64,000 nt of DNA from Alphaproteobacteria bacterium Ga0077535 (lineage in GTDB: Bacteria > Pseudomonadota > Alphaproteobacteria > Caulobacterales > Aquidulcibacteraceae), in NCBI GenBank assembly GCA_001464425.1, contig LNEK01000016.1, positions 1 to 64,000 on the forward strand, read 5' to 3'. This document shows, in pieces, positions 1 through 9,134 of the stretch (positions are counted from its first letter, which is position 1; each line of letters begins with the position of its first letter). Under the pieces are notes generated by a model. That model had not been told where the DNA came from. It searched no databases and saw only the letters and a program-made list of their open reading frames with translations. The position numbers and the translations under genes were made by a program.

Positions 1-52
1 GCTGAAAAACCGATTTCGCGATATCCAACCCGATTGTGACTACGTTGCTCAT
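1..52 (-). CDS. IS110-family transposase, N-terminal fragment cut by window edge
   Basis: The reverse strand from position 52 reads ATG AGC AAC GTA and translates to MSNVVTIGLDIAKSVFQ before the window ends. This is the conserved start of IS110/IS1111-type DEDD transposases, whose first catalytic Asp lies in the GLD motif. A GGAGAG ribosome binding site sits just before the ATG. The ORF track misses it because of its length. Only 17 residues are visible, so integrity and the element ends cannot be judged. Confidence 0.75.
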   Translation of the reverse strand, partial: MSNVVTIGLDIAKSVFQ

Positions 53-182
53 GGCTCTCCTCCGGCTCAAACCGGAAGCATACGCCGCCGGTGGGGGGGA
101 GAGCCGTCCACGGCATCGGAAGCGGACGTTGACCAATGCTCTAAGACGACCGAGAAATAGCGAGCTTTGAGGGGGAAGTTGC

Positions 183-509
183 ATGCTCCGATCTCTCGCT
201 TTCGCCGTCGCTTTTGCGCGCGCATCGTCGGCCTATGCGCTTGAACCGAGCGAAGTCTTCGGAACATGGCAAGACGCCAGCATGCGTGTCGAAATCAGCG
301 CCGACAGCATCGTCATGGGCTTTCAAGCGCCGAATTACGATCAGGGCGTGCAGCGGGCGCCCGTCACGTTCCAAGAGTATCAAGAAGGCTTGTTTCTGAG
401 AGCACCTGATGGGAGCGGCGTTCTAGTCAGGTTGTTGCCAGATGGCCGGTTGAGCTGGATATTTCCGGGCGTTGCAGCGGCGACACTCGAACGCGTGCCT
501 GAACACTGA
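183..509 (+). CDS. Small hypothetical exported protein
   Basis: A 108-residue protein of unknown function. Residues 1-19 look like a short signal peptide ending near SSAYA, followed by a compact domain rich in beta-type hydrophobic alternation (GTWQDASMRVEIS). A GGGGGAAG Shine-Dalgarno sequence lies just before the ATG, which supports this start. No catalytic motif is recognised. It stands alone between the IS110 fragment and the convergent EamA transporter gene, which ends 29 bases downstream on the other strand. A periplasmic or lipocalin-like role is possible but not shown. Confidence 0.55.
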   Translation: MLRSLAFAVAFARASSAYALEPSEVFGTWQDASMRVEISADSIVMGFQAPNYDQGVQRAPVTFQEYQEGLFLRAPDGSGVLVRLLPDGRLSWIFPGVAAATLERVPEH

Positions 510-537
510 GGCTCTGTCCGCTCTCGGCGAAAGCCGA

Positions 538-1419
538 CTAACCCCGCGCTCGCAACCGCGCCTGCACCAGCGGCCACATCAGATTAAGCGCCAGCCCCGC
601 CAACACCAGCGCCGCAGCGCCAAGCTTCCACGCCGGCATCGGCTCGCTCAGCACGATCGCGGACGCGCTCATGCCGAAGATCGGCACCAAGAGCGCCATC
701 GGCGTCACCACTGCGGCCGGGTGCTTCGAAAGCAGCCACTGCCACGCCGTGTAGCCAAACATGGTGTTGCCGACCGATTGCCAAACCACCGCCGTCCACG
801 ATGCGGCGTCTGCGCTGCGCAGCCCCTGCTCGATCGCCGGCCAGCCCTCGAACACGAACGCCAACACCGCGAGCGGCGGCACCGCAAAAATGCTCGACCA
901 CACGACGTAAGGCAGCATCGGCACGCCGCCCGCTTTGCGCGCCGTGATGTTGCCAAGCGCCCAGCACAACGCCGCGCCGAGCACGAGCGCGAGGCCCAAC
1001 GGCGTCGTCGAGCCTTCGCTATTGATAAAGATCAGCGCGATCCCCGATGTCGCCAGCGCCAGCGCGCACCATTGATAGGTCCGCACCCGCTCGCCGCTGG
1101 TCCGCATCGAAAGCCCAATGGTGAAAAATATCTGCGACTGCACCACGAGCGACGCCAGCCCCGGCGTGATGTCGCCCTTCATCGCCAGAAACAACAGCCC
1201 AAACTGCCCCGCCCCGATCAGCACGCCATACGCGGCAAGATTTGAGAGCGGCACGTTCGGCCGCTTCACGAAGAAGGCCATCGGCACGAACACGAGCGCA
1301 AACCGCAGCGTCGCCAACAGCAGAGGCGGCAAATGCTCCAGCGCAAACGCGATCACGACAAAGTTCGTGCCCCACACCGCCATCACAGCGACAGCCAGCA
1401 GCAGATGAGGCAAAGGCAA
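538..1419 (-). CDS. EamA/DMT-family inner-membrane transporter
   Basis: A 293-residue, strongly hydrophobic protein with about ten predicted membrane helices. It has the two tandem EamA domains typical of RhaT/PecM-like drug/metabolite exporters; the first begins VAVMAVWGTNFVVIAFALE and the second starts near LGLALVLGAALCWALGN. Length is normal for the family. These proteins move amino acids or metabolites across the inner membrane, but the substrate cannot be read from sequence. It lies 78 bases downstream of the S41-like peptidase gene on the same strand, so co-transcription is possible. Confidence 0.85.
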   Translation of the reverse strand: MPLPHLLLAVAVMAVWGTNFVVIAFALEHLPPLLLATLRFALVFVPMAFFVKRPNVPLSNLAAYGVLIGAGQFGLLFLAMKGDITPGLASLVVQSQIFFTIGLSMRTSGERVRTYQWCALALATSGIALIFINSEGSTTPLGLALVLGAALCWALGNITARKAGGVPMLPYVVWSSIFAVPPLAVLAFVFEGWPAIEQGLRSADAASWTAVVWQSVGNTMFGYTAWQWLLSKHPAAVVTPMALLVPIFGMSASAIVLSEPMPAWKLGAAALVLAGLALNLMWPLVQARLRARG

Positions 1420-1497
1420 TAGCGGCGCTCCGAACCTGCGCCACGTTGAACCGCTTCTCCGCCCTTAGCCAGCGCCGCGCGGCAAAGCTCTCATGCG

Positions 1498-2940
1498 CTA
1501 GCGCCGCGCAACCTGTGCGACCCACGCTTCCAAAGCGGCGGTGTCGGCGATGTCGCCGACGTAGCGCAACTCGGGCTCATACGGCCCCATCTGCGCCGGC
1601 GTGCCGGGCGAGAACGCCTGCAAAGTCGAGAAGTATGAGAGCCCCGACGGCAGCCGCTCTTCGCGCACTTCAAAATAATGCGTCGCCGCATCCGTCGCCT
1701 GGCCGACATGCAGCGCGCCGAGGCGGCGGAAATTATTGGCCACGATCAGGCAAGAGCTGAAGCAGGTATTATCCGTCAGCAGCACGATGCGGCCCGTCGC
1801 CGCCTGCGCAGGCGCATCGCCGGACGCCTCGCCGCTGCTGTCACACGTGATGCGTCCGTTGAATTCCTCGTCGCGCGCCACCGCCCGCTCGGCATCGCGC
1901 ACGCTTGCCCGCATGCCGCGCGAAAAATCCGGATTGGTTTGCTCAAAGCGCGTCACGTAACTGCGCATCGTCTCAAGATTGCGCGGCGAGACGCGCCAGA
2001 CCGTGTTGCACCCTTCGCCGCTGCCGCCGACCACATGACGGAAGCGCCCTTCACCAAACAGCGCCCGCGCGATCTCATCGCCAAATGCGCTATTGCCGCC
2101 GCCATTGCCCCGCATGTCGAGCACCACGACCGGCGCCGCGCGCAATTGCGCTTGCTGCGCCCGCACCGCCTCAACCACCGGCGCCGCTTGATCGCCAAGC
2201 CCCTGCAGCGCAATCCACATGCCACCGTCGAACGCGCGCACACCATACCCCGCCGCGCCGCGATTGCGCGCTGGACGCGTCAGAGCGAGCAAATCGGCTC
2301 GCTGCGCTTCGCGCCATTGCAAAGCATGCGCAATCTGTCGCCCATCGCGCTCAAACACACATGCGTTGGGCCGCGGCACGAACGGATTGCCGCCATCGAT
2401 CAGCAGCCCCGGCGCGCTTTGAATGCGCTGCGCCTCGACCGTCCACACCGCGCTGAAGCCGCCGAGCTTCTGCGCCGCGAAGTCGTCCGCCGAGACGCCG
2501 TCGCACGACACTAAAGCAGCGCCTTCCAGCGAAGCACCGGTCGCAGCATCCGCATGCGAGAACACGACGAAGCGATTGCCGCGCCGCGTCATGATCAGCC
2601 CTGCCCAGTTTACGGTCGTCGCCACGTACGGGCTGCGCCACCAGATGTGCTTATCGCGCGCCACATTGGCGAGGCCTGCCATAACGGCGAAATAGCCCTC
2701 GATCGTTTGAACCTGCTCAGCCCGCTGCAGCGCCAGCGCGCGGCCTTCGTCGAGCCGGGTTCGAAACGCCGTGTCATTGATCGCGCGCGAGAGAGCCGGG
2801 TGATCCTCGTTCAGGAGCGCGTACGCCGCTTCCACATCGGTGCGAGTAATCTCACGCCATTGCGCCGCCGTATCCTGCGCCGCCGAGGGCGTAACCAGCG
2901 CCAACACCCATGCCGCCGCCAAGATAAGCCCGCGCATCAT
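1498..2940 (-). CDS. Exported S41-family (tail-specific protease-like) peptidase
   Basis: A 480-residue protein with a clear signal peptide (MMRGLILAAAWVLALVTPSAAQ), so it acts in the periplasm. The C-terminal half carries the S41 core: VVLDMRGNGGGNSAFGDEIA forms the substrate-side strand and loop, and LLTDNTCFSSCL holds the expected nucleophilic Ser. No PDZ domain is evident, unlike CtpA. The N-terminal domain (about residues 25-180) is a helical cap common in uncharacterised S41 proteins. A GGGGGAGAACC ribosome binding site precedes the ATG. The substrate is unknown. Confidence 0.75.
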   Translation of the reverse strand: MMRGLILAAAWVLALVTPSAAQDTAAQWREITRTDVEAAYALLNEDHPALSRAINDTAFRTRLDEGRALALQRAEQVQTIEGYFAVMAGLANVARDKHIWWRSPYVATTVNWAGLIMTRRGNRFVVFSHADAATGASLEGAALVSCDGVSADDFAAQKLGGFSAVWTVEAQRIQSAPGLLIDGGNPFVPRPNACVFERDGRQIAHALQWREAQRADLLALTRPARNRGAAGYGVRAFDGGMWIALQGLGDQAAPVVEAVRAQQAQLRAAPVVVLDMRGNGGGNSAFGDEIARALFGEGRFRHVVGGSGEGCNTVWRVSPRNLETMRSYVTRFEQTNPDFSRGMRASVRDAERAVARDEEFNGRITCDSSGEASGDAPAQAATGRIVLLTDNTCFSSCLIVANNFRRLGALHVGQATDAATHYFEVREERLPSGLSYFSTLQAFSPGTPAQMGPYEPELRYVGDIADTAALEAWVAQVARR

Positions 2941-2999
2941 GGTTCTCCCCCACTCAACTCACCACACCGGGATGCCGTCACGCCGCCCCTTGGATGCAC

Positions 3000-3407
3000 T
3001 TAAGCGTTCAGCGCCTCCAACGTCAGCGCATCGCCCTCACCGCCATAATAGCGATCCAGCGCTTCTTGGAAGAGGTGCTCTCCCGTCGCCGCCAGAAACA
3101 GCGTCACGCACGAGCGAAACTTCAGATCGTCCGGGAAACCGAACACCGCGCTAGCGCTCTTGCCTTCGATCGCGTTCGCCAGCGCCACACAGTCGCGCAG
3201 CCGCACGCCCAGCACCGGGTGCGCCGCATACGCGCGCGCCTCCTCGGCTCCCTCAAGCCCATAGCGCTGCGCGGTTGCGCTCCGCCCAAGCGCACGCAAT
3301 TGCGGAAAGATGAACCACATCCAATGGCTGCGTTTATGCCCGACGCGGAGCTCGGCCAGCACCTGATCGTAAACGCCCGCCTGCGCAGCGATGAAATGCT
3401 CGAACAT
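3000..3407 (-). CDS. DUF1810 family protein
   Basis: A 135-residue protein matching the DUF1810 family end to end, with the hallmark SHWMWFIFPQLRALG motif after an N-terminal helix and HPVLGVRLRDCV in the middle. The family is cytoplasmic, all-helical and of unknown biochemical role. Length is typical (130-160 residues). It sits between the peptidase gene and the frameshifted TonB receptor on the same strand, and context gives no function. Confidence 0.85.
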   Translation of the reverse strand: MFEHFIAAQAGVYDQVLAELRVGHKRSHWMWFIFPQLRALGRSATAQRYGLEGAEEARAYAAHPVLGVRLRDCVALANAIEGKSASAVFGFPDDLKFRSCVTLFLAATGEHLFQEALDRYYGGEGDALTLEALNA

Positions 3408-3424
3408 CGCACGAGCATATCACC

Positions 3425-5565
3425 TCAATACGTGGCGCGAAGCTCGATCCCGAGCACGCGGCCCTTGTTCAGCGGCGAAAACGTCGGCCGCTCACCGCCT
3501 GAGAAGCCGAACGCCGCCGTCGAGGGCAGCACAGTATCGCCGCCCCACGTCGCTTCATCGAGCAAGTTCTCGCCATAGAGCGAAATTCGATCATATCAGC
3601 CTCGGCCAGACGCCCGAGATTGCTGTCATTGTAGAAGGCCGCGTCACGGTGATTATAGCTCAGTCGCGCGCTGCCCTCGCCGCCTGCGATCGGCGCCGTG
3701 TAACTCGCACTGACGCCATAGGTCCAAGGCGCCAGCCGCGGGATTTCCAGCGCGTAGTCGGCGGCGTTGATGACGATGTCGCCATTCAGATCTTCGGTGA
3801 TGCTGTCGTACTCACCTTCGACGTATCCAGCATGCGCCGCGACCGTGAAGCGATCCGTCACATCAAACCGCGCTTCGATCTCGCCGCCCCAGATCACCGC
3901 GTCGCCTGCATTGAGCACGATCTGCTGCACGCCAGAAATCGGGTCGGGCTGATTGGTCTCGCGTTGCATGTTCTCGATCGTGTTGTGAAACAGCGCCGCA
4001 TTCACGCGGCCGCGGCCGAGTTCCTGCTTCCAGCCAATCTCGAACGTCGACTGCTGCTCCGGCTCATACGCGCGGGGCGCAAGACCCAGCGAAGCCGTCC
4101 GAAAGTTCGCGCCGCCGCCGCGAAACGCACGCGACCAGTTCGCGTAGATGTTCGTCGCCTCGCTAGGCCGCCATTGCACGCCAACGCGCGGCGAAAGATC
4201 GTCCCAATCCTGCTGGAACGGAGCGTCGGAGAAATTCAGCGTCCGCGCATCGATATCCCCGCCAACGACGCCTTCGCCAGGCACAGTCACGCCCGGCCCG
4301 TTGAGATCATCGATCGCCCGGCGCACGCGCGAAATGCGCGAGTCCTTTTCCTCGTGCGTGTAGCGCAGGCCAGCGCTGAGCGTCAGCGCCTCGCTCGCGT
4401 TCCAATCCACGTTCGTGAACGCCGCCCAAGTCGTGAACTCACCCTGACCTCCACCGACGCGCCGGAACGTCGGCGAGAAATTGCGTTCGTCGATGTAGAG
4501 CAAATCCTGATCGAGATAATAAACCCCACTCGTCACATCGAACGCGCCGAAGCTGCCGGCATAGCGCAGTTCCTGACTGCGCTGGCTCTGCGCGTTCAGC
4601 ACACGCGTGTGAAACACAAAGCTCGAAGTTGAATCGATATCAGCCGCCCACGGCACCTCGACATTGCGCCAACCGCTAATGCTGGTGATGACGCCATCGC
4701 CGAAGCCAACGCGCCAGTTCATCTCCAGGATCGCCTGCTCCCAATCAGTCGCGGCGTAACCACGATTGTCGATGGCGAAATCGAAGCTGCCGCGATCGAA
4801 CGAAGCGTGGTTCTGCCCCGCTGGCCCGTCGCCATGAATATTGCCCTGCTCTACACGCAACAGCGCTTCAAAATCCGCCGACGGCGTGAAGCGCAATGCG
4901 GCGCGATAGATGCTCGTTTCGTTGCGACCGAAGCTCGATCCGTCGAAATCGTTCTCAAGCCAACCATCATCGTCCGCGCGATAGATGCTTAGCCGTCCCG
5001 CCAACACGCCTTCCGCCAACGGCCCGGCGATCGCCGCTTCCGAGATTAAATTGGTCCCGGTCTCCACCGCCACGCGCCCGTGCGCCTCAAACACATCCGT
5101 CGGCGCCCGCGTGCGCACCAGCACGGCGCCGCCCGTAACGTTGCGTCCGTACAGCGCCCCTTGCGGCCCACGCAGAACCTCAACCGCCTCGACATCGAAC
5201 ATGTCAGTCAGCGAGCCGGCGTTCACGCCGACATACATCCCGTCGATGAAAAGCCCGACAGCCGGATCGACCGACGCAATAGACGAATTGATGCCGACGC
5301 CGCGAATGGAATAGTTCGCCACCCCGCGCGCAGTGCCGACATCTTCGAACTGCACGTTCGGCATCGCGTAGCTGAGGCTCTGCAAATCCTCGACATTGCG
5401 TTCGCGCAGATCGTCGGCGCTGAACGCGTTCATCGTGATCGGCAAATCCTGCGCCCGCGCCTCGCCGTGCTTGGCGGCGGTGACGACGATCTCGTCGCTC
5501 TCCTGCGCAAATGCGGGCGACGCACACAGCGCCGCGGCGGCCAAAATCGATCCAAAAGTGCGCAC
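3425..5565 (-). pseudogene. TonB-dependent receptor with frameshifted C-terminus
   Basis: The gene begins with a signal peptide (MRTFGSILAAAALCASPAFAQ), a TonB box (DEIVVTAAK), a plug domain (VEVLRGPQGALYGRNVTGGA) and most of the barrel, and is a close paralog of the next gene upstream. After AEADMIE the frame changes. The open frame ends at 3469 with an Arg-rich tail, while the shifted frame continues as SLYGENLLDEATWGGDT and NKGRVLGIELRATY up to a stop at 3425. Aligned to the paralog, 40 nt are missing between ADMI and SLYG, which removes about 13 residues and shifts the frame. The last barrel strands are therefore lost, and the protein is probably nonfunctional or misassembled. Confidence 0.8.
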
Positions 5566-5642
5566 AGCCGATCCCTCTCCTTTGCGAAGCGGATTAGCCC
5601 TGCATACCAGCCGGCGGAACGGCTTTCGCCAACCGCGCTTGC

Positions 5643-5679
5643 GACAAAAGAAAACGGCCGCAACCGAAGTTGCGACCGT
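5643..5679 (-). terminator. Intrinsic terminator with UUCG tetraloop
   Basis: On the minus strand, ACGGTCGCAA and TTGCGGCCGT form a ten-pair stem (one G-U pair) closed by C-UUCG-G and followed by TTTCTTTTGTC. It lies just after the stop of the intact TonB receptor gene and before the frameshifted copy, so it probably separates their transcripts. Confidence 0.75.
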
Positions 5680-5704
5680 AAGAATTAGTGCTTCCTAGGA
5701 GGGT

Positions 5705-8002
5705 TTAGAAGTCGAACGTGAGTTCCACGCCGATGACGCGGCCCTTGTTTAGCGGCGAGAAGGTCGGCGGCGGCAATGGGCCGGCGCCGTCACCGCCGAA
5801 CTGGGCGATATCCGGCAGCTGCGTATCGCCGCCGAACGTCACTTCATCGGTCAGGTTGTTGCCATACACCGAGAGCGCCCACGGGCCTTCCGTCGGACGG
5901 AACGTGAAGTTGGCGTCGATGATGTCAGCCTCGTTCAGCACACCGCGATTGTTGTCGGTGTAGAAGTTGGCGTCGCGGTGATTGTAGCTCACGCGGCTCG
6001 ACAACGTGCCGAAGTTCATTTCCAGATCGTGCAGGAAGCTGACGCCGTACGTCCACGGCGCGAGGCGCGGGATTTCGAGCGCGTAGTCCGCAGCAGTGAC
6101 CAGCGTATCACCGGAGATGTCAGCGGTCAGACGATCGTATTCGCCGTTCGTGTAGCCGGCTTGCAACTGCACCAGGAACGTATCGGTGATGTTGAAGCGG
6201 GCTTCGATTTCCGCGCCTTGGATGGTCGCGTCGCCGGCGTTGACGATGACCTGCTGCACGCCCGACGGGCCCGGCAGGTTCGTTTCACGCTGCATATCGT
6301 CGATCTCGTTGTGGAAGATCGCCAAGTTCACGCGCGCACGGCCGTCGAGGAAATCCTGCTTCCAGCCGATTTCATAAGACGTCTGCTGTTCGGAATCGAA
6401 CGACGTCGGCGGCTGCGCCGTGCCGCCAGGCGAGCAGACCGGAACGGCCGGGCACGGCGGAACACCGAACGTGGTGACGCGGAAGTTCACGCCGCCAGAA
6501 CGGAAGCCACGCGCCGCAAACGCGTAGATGTTCGTCTCCGGCGTCGGCTGCCACTGGATGCCGATGCGCGGCGAGGTGTCGTTCCAGGAAAGATCAAACG
6601 GCGAGTCCGAGAACGCGAGCGTGCCGGCGTCGAGATTGCCGCCGATCACACCTTCACCCGGCACCACGACCGCACCGTCGAGGTTGTCGGCAGCACGGCG
6701 GATACGCGAAACGCGCGCGTACTTTTCTTCGTGCGTGTAGCGCACGCCGAGGTTCAGCGTAAGTTCTTCGGTCAGGTGCCAATCGGCGTTGGCGAACATG
6801 CCCCAGGTCGAGAACTCGCCCTCGCCGCCGCCGACGCGCAACGGCACGCCAAGCGCAGGGAGCGCGCGTTCTTCGATGTAGAGCAGATCTTGCTCAAACA
6901 TGTAGTGGCCAGCGACCACGTCCACCGGCCCGAACGTGCCGGCATAACGCAGCTCATTGCTCCACTGACTTTGCTCGATCAGCGCGCGTGAGTGGAACGC
7001 ACTCAGCGTGTAAGCGTCGATGTCGCCGCCGGAGCGGCCGTCATAAGCGCGATAGCCGGTGATGTTGGTGATGGTGCCGTCGCCGAAGCCCACATCCCAA
7101 TTGGTTTCGAGGATCGCCTGCTCCCAGGCGCCGTCGGAGAAGCCGCGATTGTTGATCGAGAAGTCGAACGAGTCGCGCGAGAAGCGGGCGTGGTTCTGGC
7201 CAGCAGGGCCGTCACCGGTGATGTTGCCCTGCTCAGCCCGCAGGATCATCTCGAAATTGTTGTTTGGCGTCAGCCGCAGCGCGCCGCGAAGGATGCCGGT
7301 TTCGCTTTGGCCGTGTTGCGAGCCGTCGAAATCGTTTTCGAACCAGCCCTCATCCTCGTTCCAATACGCCGCGATCTTGCCGCTCAGAATGCCCGGCGCG
7401 ATCGGGCCGGAGATCGAGAGATCGGCGAAATAGTTGAGCCCGGTTTCAACCGCAACGCGGCCGCGGATTTCCAGCTCGTCCGTCGGCGCCCGCGTACGCA
7501 TCACGATCGCGCCGCCAGTGACGTTGCGGCCGAACAGAATGCCTTGCGGTCCGCGCAGCACTTCAATGCCGGCGAGATCGAAATTGTCCGTCAGCACGCC
7601 CGAGTTGATGCCGATATACATACCGTCGATGAACACGCCGACGGTGGGATCGACCGAAGGAATCGAGCTGTTGATGCCGAGGCCGCGAATACCGAAGTTC
7701 GCAACGCCCGGGCTGGTGCCGATATCTTCCAGCTGCACGTTCGGGATCGTGTAGGTGAGGCTCTGCAGATCGTTGAAGTTCAGTGCGTCGAGCTGATCGG
7801 CGCCGAACGCCGTCACCGCCACCGGCACATCCTGCACGTTGCGTTCGCCGTGCTTCAGCGCGGTGACGACGATTTCGTCCGACACCGCATCAGTGCTTTG
7901 CGCCATCGCTGGCGTCGCAAAAGCGGCCGCACCCAGCACCATGGAAAGCGCCGTCGTCAGCCGAAGCCCAGACGCGCTACGCGCGTCCCCCAATTTCTTC
8001 AT
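5705..8002 (-). CDS. TonB-dependent outer-membrane receptor
   Basis: The chosen start (MKKLGDARSASGLRL) gives 765 residues with a good signal peptide ending ATPAMAQ and a GGGAGGG ribosome binding site. The longer 825-residue ORF would place an implausible 60 residues ahead of it. A TonB box (DEIVVTALKHGE) follows, then a plug domain with LRGPQGILFGRNVTGGAIV, and a barrel ending in VELTFDF, whose final Phe suits BAM recognition. It lacks an STN domain, so it imports without sigma signalling. A divergent TetR gene and a palindromic operator lie upstream and probably control it. The ligand is unknown; family members take up siderophores, sugars or other scarce compounds. Confidence 0.9.
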   Translation of the reverse strand: MKKLGDARSASGLRLTTALSMVLGAAAFATPAMAQSTDAVSDEIVVTALKHGERNVQDVPVAVTAFGADQLDALNFNDLQSLTYTIPNVQLEDIGTSPGVANFGIRGLGINSSIPSVDPTVGVFIDGMYIGINSGVLTDNFDLAGIEVLRGPQGILFGRNVTGGAIVMRTRAPTDELEIRGRVAVETGLNYFADLSISGPIAPGILSGKIAAYWNEDEGWFENDFDGSQHGQSETGILRGALRLTPNNNFEMILRAEQGNITGDGPAGQNHARFSRDSFDFSINNRGFSDGAWEQAILETNWDVGFGDGTITNITGYRAYDGRSGGDIDAYTLSAFHSRALIEQSQWSNELRYAGTFGPVDVVAGHYMFEQDLLYIEERALPALGVPLRVGGGEGEFSTWGMFANADWHLTEELTLNLGVRYTHEEKYARVSRIRRAADNLDGAVVVPGEGVIGGNLDAGTLAFSDSPFDLSWNDTSPRIGIQWQPTPETNIYAFAARGFRSGGVNFRVTTFGVPPCPAVPVCSPGGTAQPPTSFDSEQQTSYEIGWKQDFLDGRARVNLAIFHNEIDDMQRETNLPGPSGVQQVIVNAGDATIQGAEIEARFNITDTFLVQLQAGYTNGEYDRLTADISGDTLVTAADYALEIPRLAPWTYGVSFLHDLEMNFGTLSSRVSYNHRDANFYTDNNRGVLNEADIIDANFTFRPTEGPWALSVYGNNLTDEVTFGGDTQLPDIAQFGGDGAGPLPPPTFSPLNKGRVIGVELTFDF

Positions 8003-8057
8003 GACATTCCCTCCCGCGAATTTGATCGCCGCTTGCGCGGGTGGTCTTGGACGCCAC

Positions 8058-8073
8058 CATACACAAGTGTATG
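8058..8073. promoter_or_regulatory. Palindromic operator, probably for the adjacent TetR regulator
   Basis: CATACAC-AA-GTGTATG is a perfect 7-bp inverted repeat around a 2-bp centre. It sits 56 bases upstream of the TonB receptor start and 127 bases upstream of the divergent TetR gene. Its size and symmetry fit a TetR dimer site. Binding by the neighbouring regulator is inferred. Confidence 0.6.
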
Positions 8074-8199
8074 TTGATATAGCCACGTCGCCACGATTTT
8101 GACAAAGGTGACTTTGCCCTTGGGTGAGCGTGGTTCCCGCACTGTGGCGCGCGTGCATCATTGCGGGCTCGCCGTAGCGCAAATTACACAGGTTGGATC

Positions 8200-8775
8200 A
8201 TGAGCACCGCCAGCCCGCGCCGCACCGCAGCATCGCCTTCTCTCGACACCGCCGCCTGGATCGACGCGGCGTTCGAAATGCTGGCCGAGGGCGGGATCGA
8301 TGCGGTGCGCGTCGATCCGCTGGCCAAGCGCTTGGGCGTCACCCGCGGCAGCTTTTATTGGCACTTCAAGGATCGCGAAGCGCTGCACCAAGCGATGCTG
8401 AAGGAATGGCGCAAGCGCGCCAGCTACCAGATCGGCTCACGCATCGAGAGCCGCACTTCGGCGCCGGACGAGCGGCTGAAGCAGACGCTGGCGCTGCCAA
8501 ATTCAACGCCGCGCTCCAAGCGCGCCGCCGCCATCGAACTCGCCATCCGCCTCTGGGCGCAGCGCGACGCCAATGCGGCCAAAGCCGTGCAGCACATCGA
8601 CCGCGTTCGGCTCAAATATTATGCGCAGCTGTTCGGCGAGATGGGGCTCGCGCAGCCAGAAGCGCGCAAGCGTGCGTTCATGTTCTACGCCACACTGTTG
8701 GCGCGAGCCTACGTCATCACCGATGCCGATACTGACGTCAGCGCCGATCTCGCCGCCTTGCTGGTAGACCCATGA
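8200..8775 (+). CDS. TetR/AcrR-family transcriptional regulator
   Basis: A 191-residue protein with an N-terminal TetR helix-turn-helix (about residues 15-60): AAWIDAAFEMLAEGGIDAVRV leads into VTRGSFYWHFKDREALHQAM, the typical recognition helix. The C-terminal helices form the ligand and dimer domain. I start at MSTASPRR rather than the TTG 39 bases upstream, because the N-terminus then has normal length. The gene is divergent from the TonB receptor and probably represses it through the intergenic palindrome. Its end overlaps the next gene by 4 bases (ATGA). Confidence 0.85.
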   Translation: MSTASPRRTAASPSLDTAAWIDAAFEMLAEGGIDAVRVDPLAKRLGVTRGSFYWHFKDREALHQAMLKEWRKRASYQIGSRIESRTSAPDERLKQTLALPNSTPRSKRAAAIELAIRLWAQRDANAAKAVQHIDRVRLKYYAQLFGEMGLAQPEARKRAFMFYATLLARAYVITDADTDVSADLAALLVDP

Positions 8776-9134
8776 CACGACGATTGCTCATGATCGCCGC
8801 CTTGTTTGCGCTGCTCGCGCAGCCTGCCGCCGCGCAATATGTCCAACCCGTTTCCTGGGCCGAGCAACAGCCGAGCGCCGCCGACTTCCGCGACACTTAT
8901 CCTGTCGCCGCTTTGGCGAATGGGGTTGAAGGCTACGTCACCCTGCTCTGCACGATCACGGGCGAGCGCAAACTCGAATGCGCCGTCGAAACCGAAACGC
9001 CGCCGGAGCAAGGCTTCGGCCAAGCGGCGCTGCGCCTCTCGCGTCTTTATGTGGTTCGCACCGTTGAAGAAGAGCCGCGCGCCGTCATCGGCTCGCTGGT
9101 GCGCGTGCCAATCCGCTACGTCCTGATGGACTAA
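8772..9134 (+). CDS. Periplasmic TonB-C-like domain protein
   Basis: A 120-residue protein with signal peptide MTRRLLMIAALFALLAQPAAAQ and one domain resembling the TonB C-terminal fold: an alanine/glycine turn (ALANGVEGYVTLLCTI), a LECAVETETPPEQGFG strand-turn segment and AALRLSRLY. There is no N-terminal membrane anchor or proline-rich spacer, so it is not a complete TonB. Stand-alone exported domains of this kind are common in Caulobacterales. It overlaps the TetR gene by 4 bases and is probably co-transcribed, which hints at a role with the TonB receptor. It meets nusG tail to tail. Confidence 0.65.
   Translation: MTRRLLMIAALFALLAQPAAAQYVQPVSWAEQQPSAADFRDTYPVAALANGVEGYVTLLCTITGERKLECAVETETPPEQGFGQAALRLSRLYVVRTVEEEPRAVIGSLVRVPIRYVLMD

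Noticed and set aside
472-1245. 257-aa plus-strand ORF opposite the EamA gene
   Set aside because: Arg/His/Pro-rich low-quality translation; an antisense shadow of the clear transporter gene.
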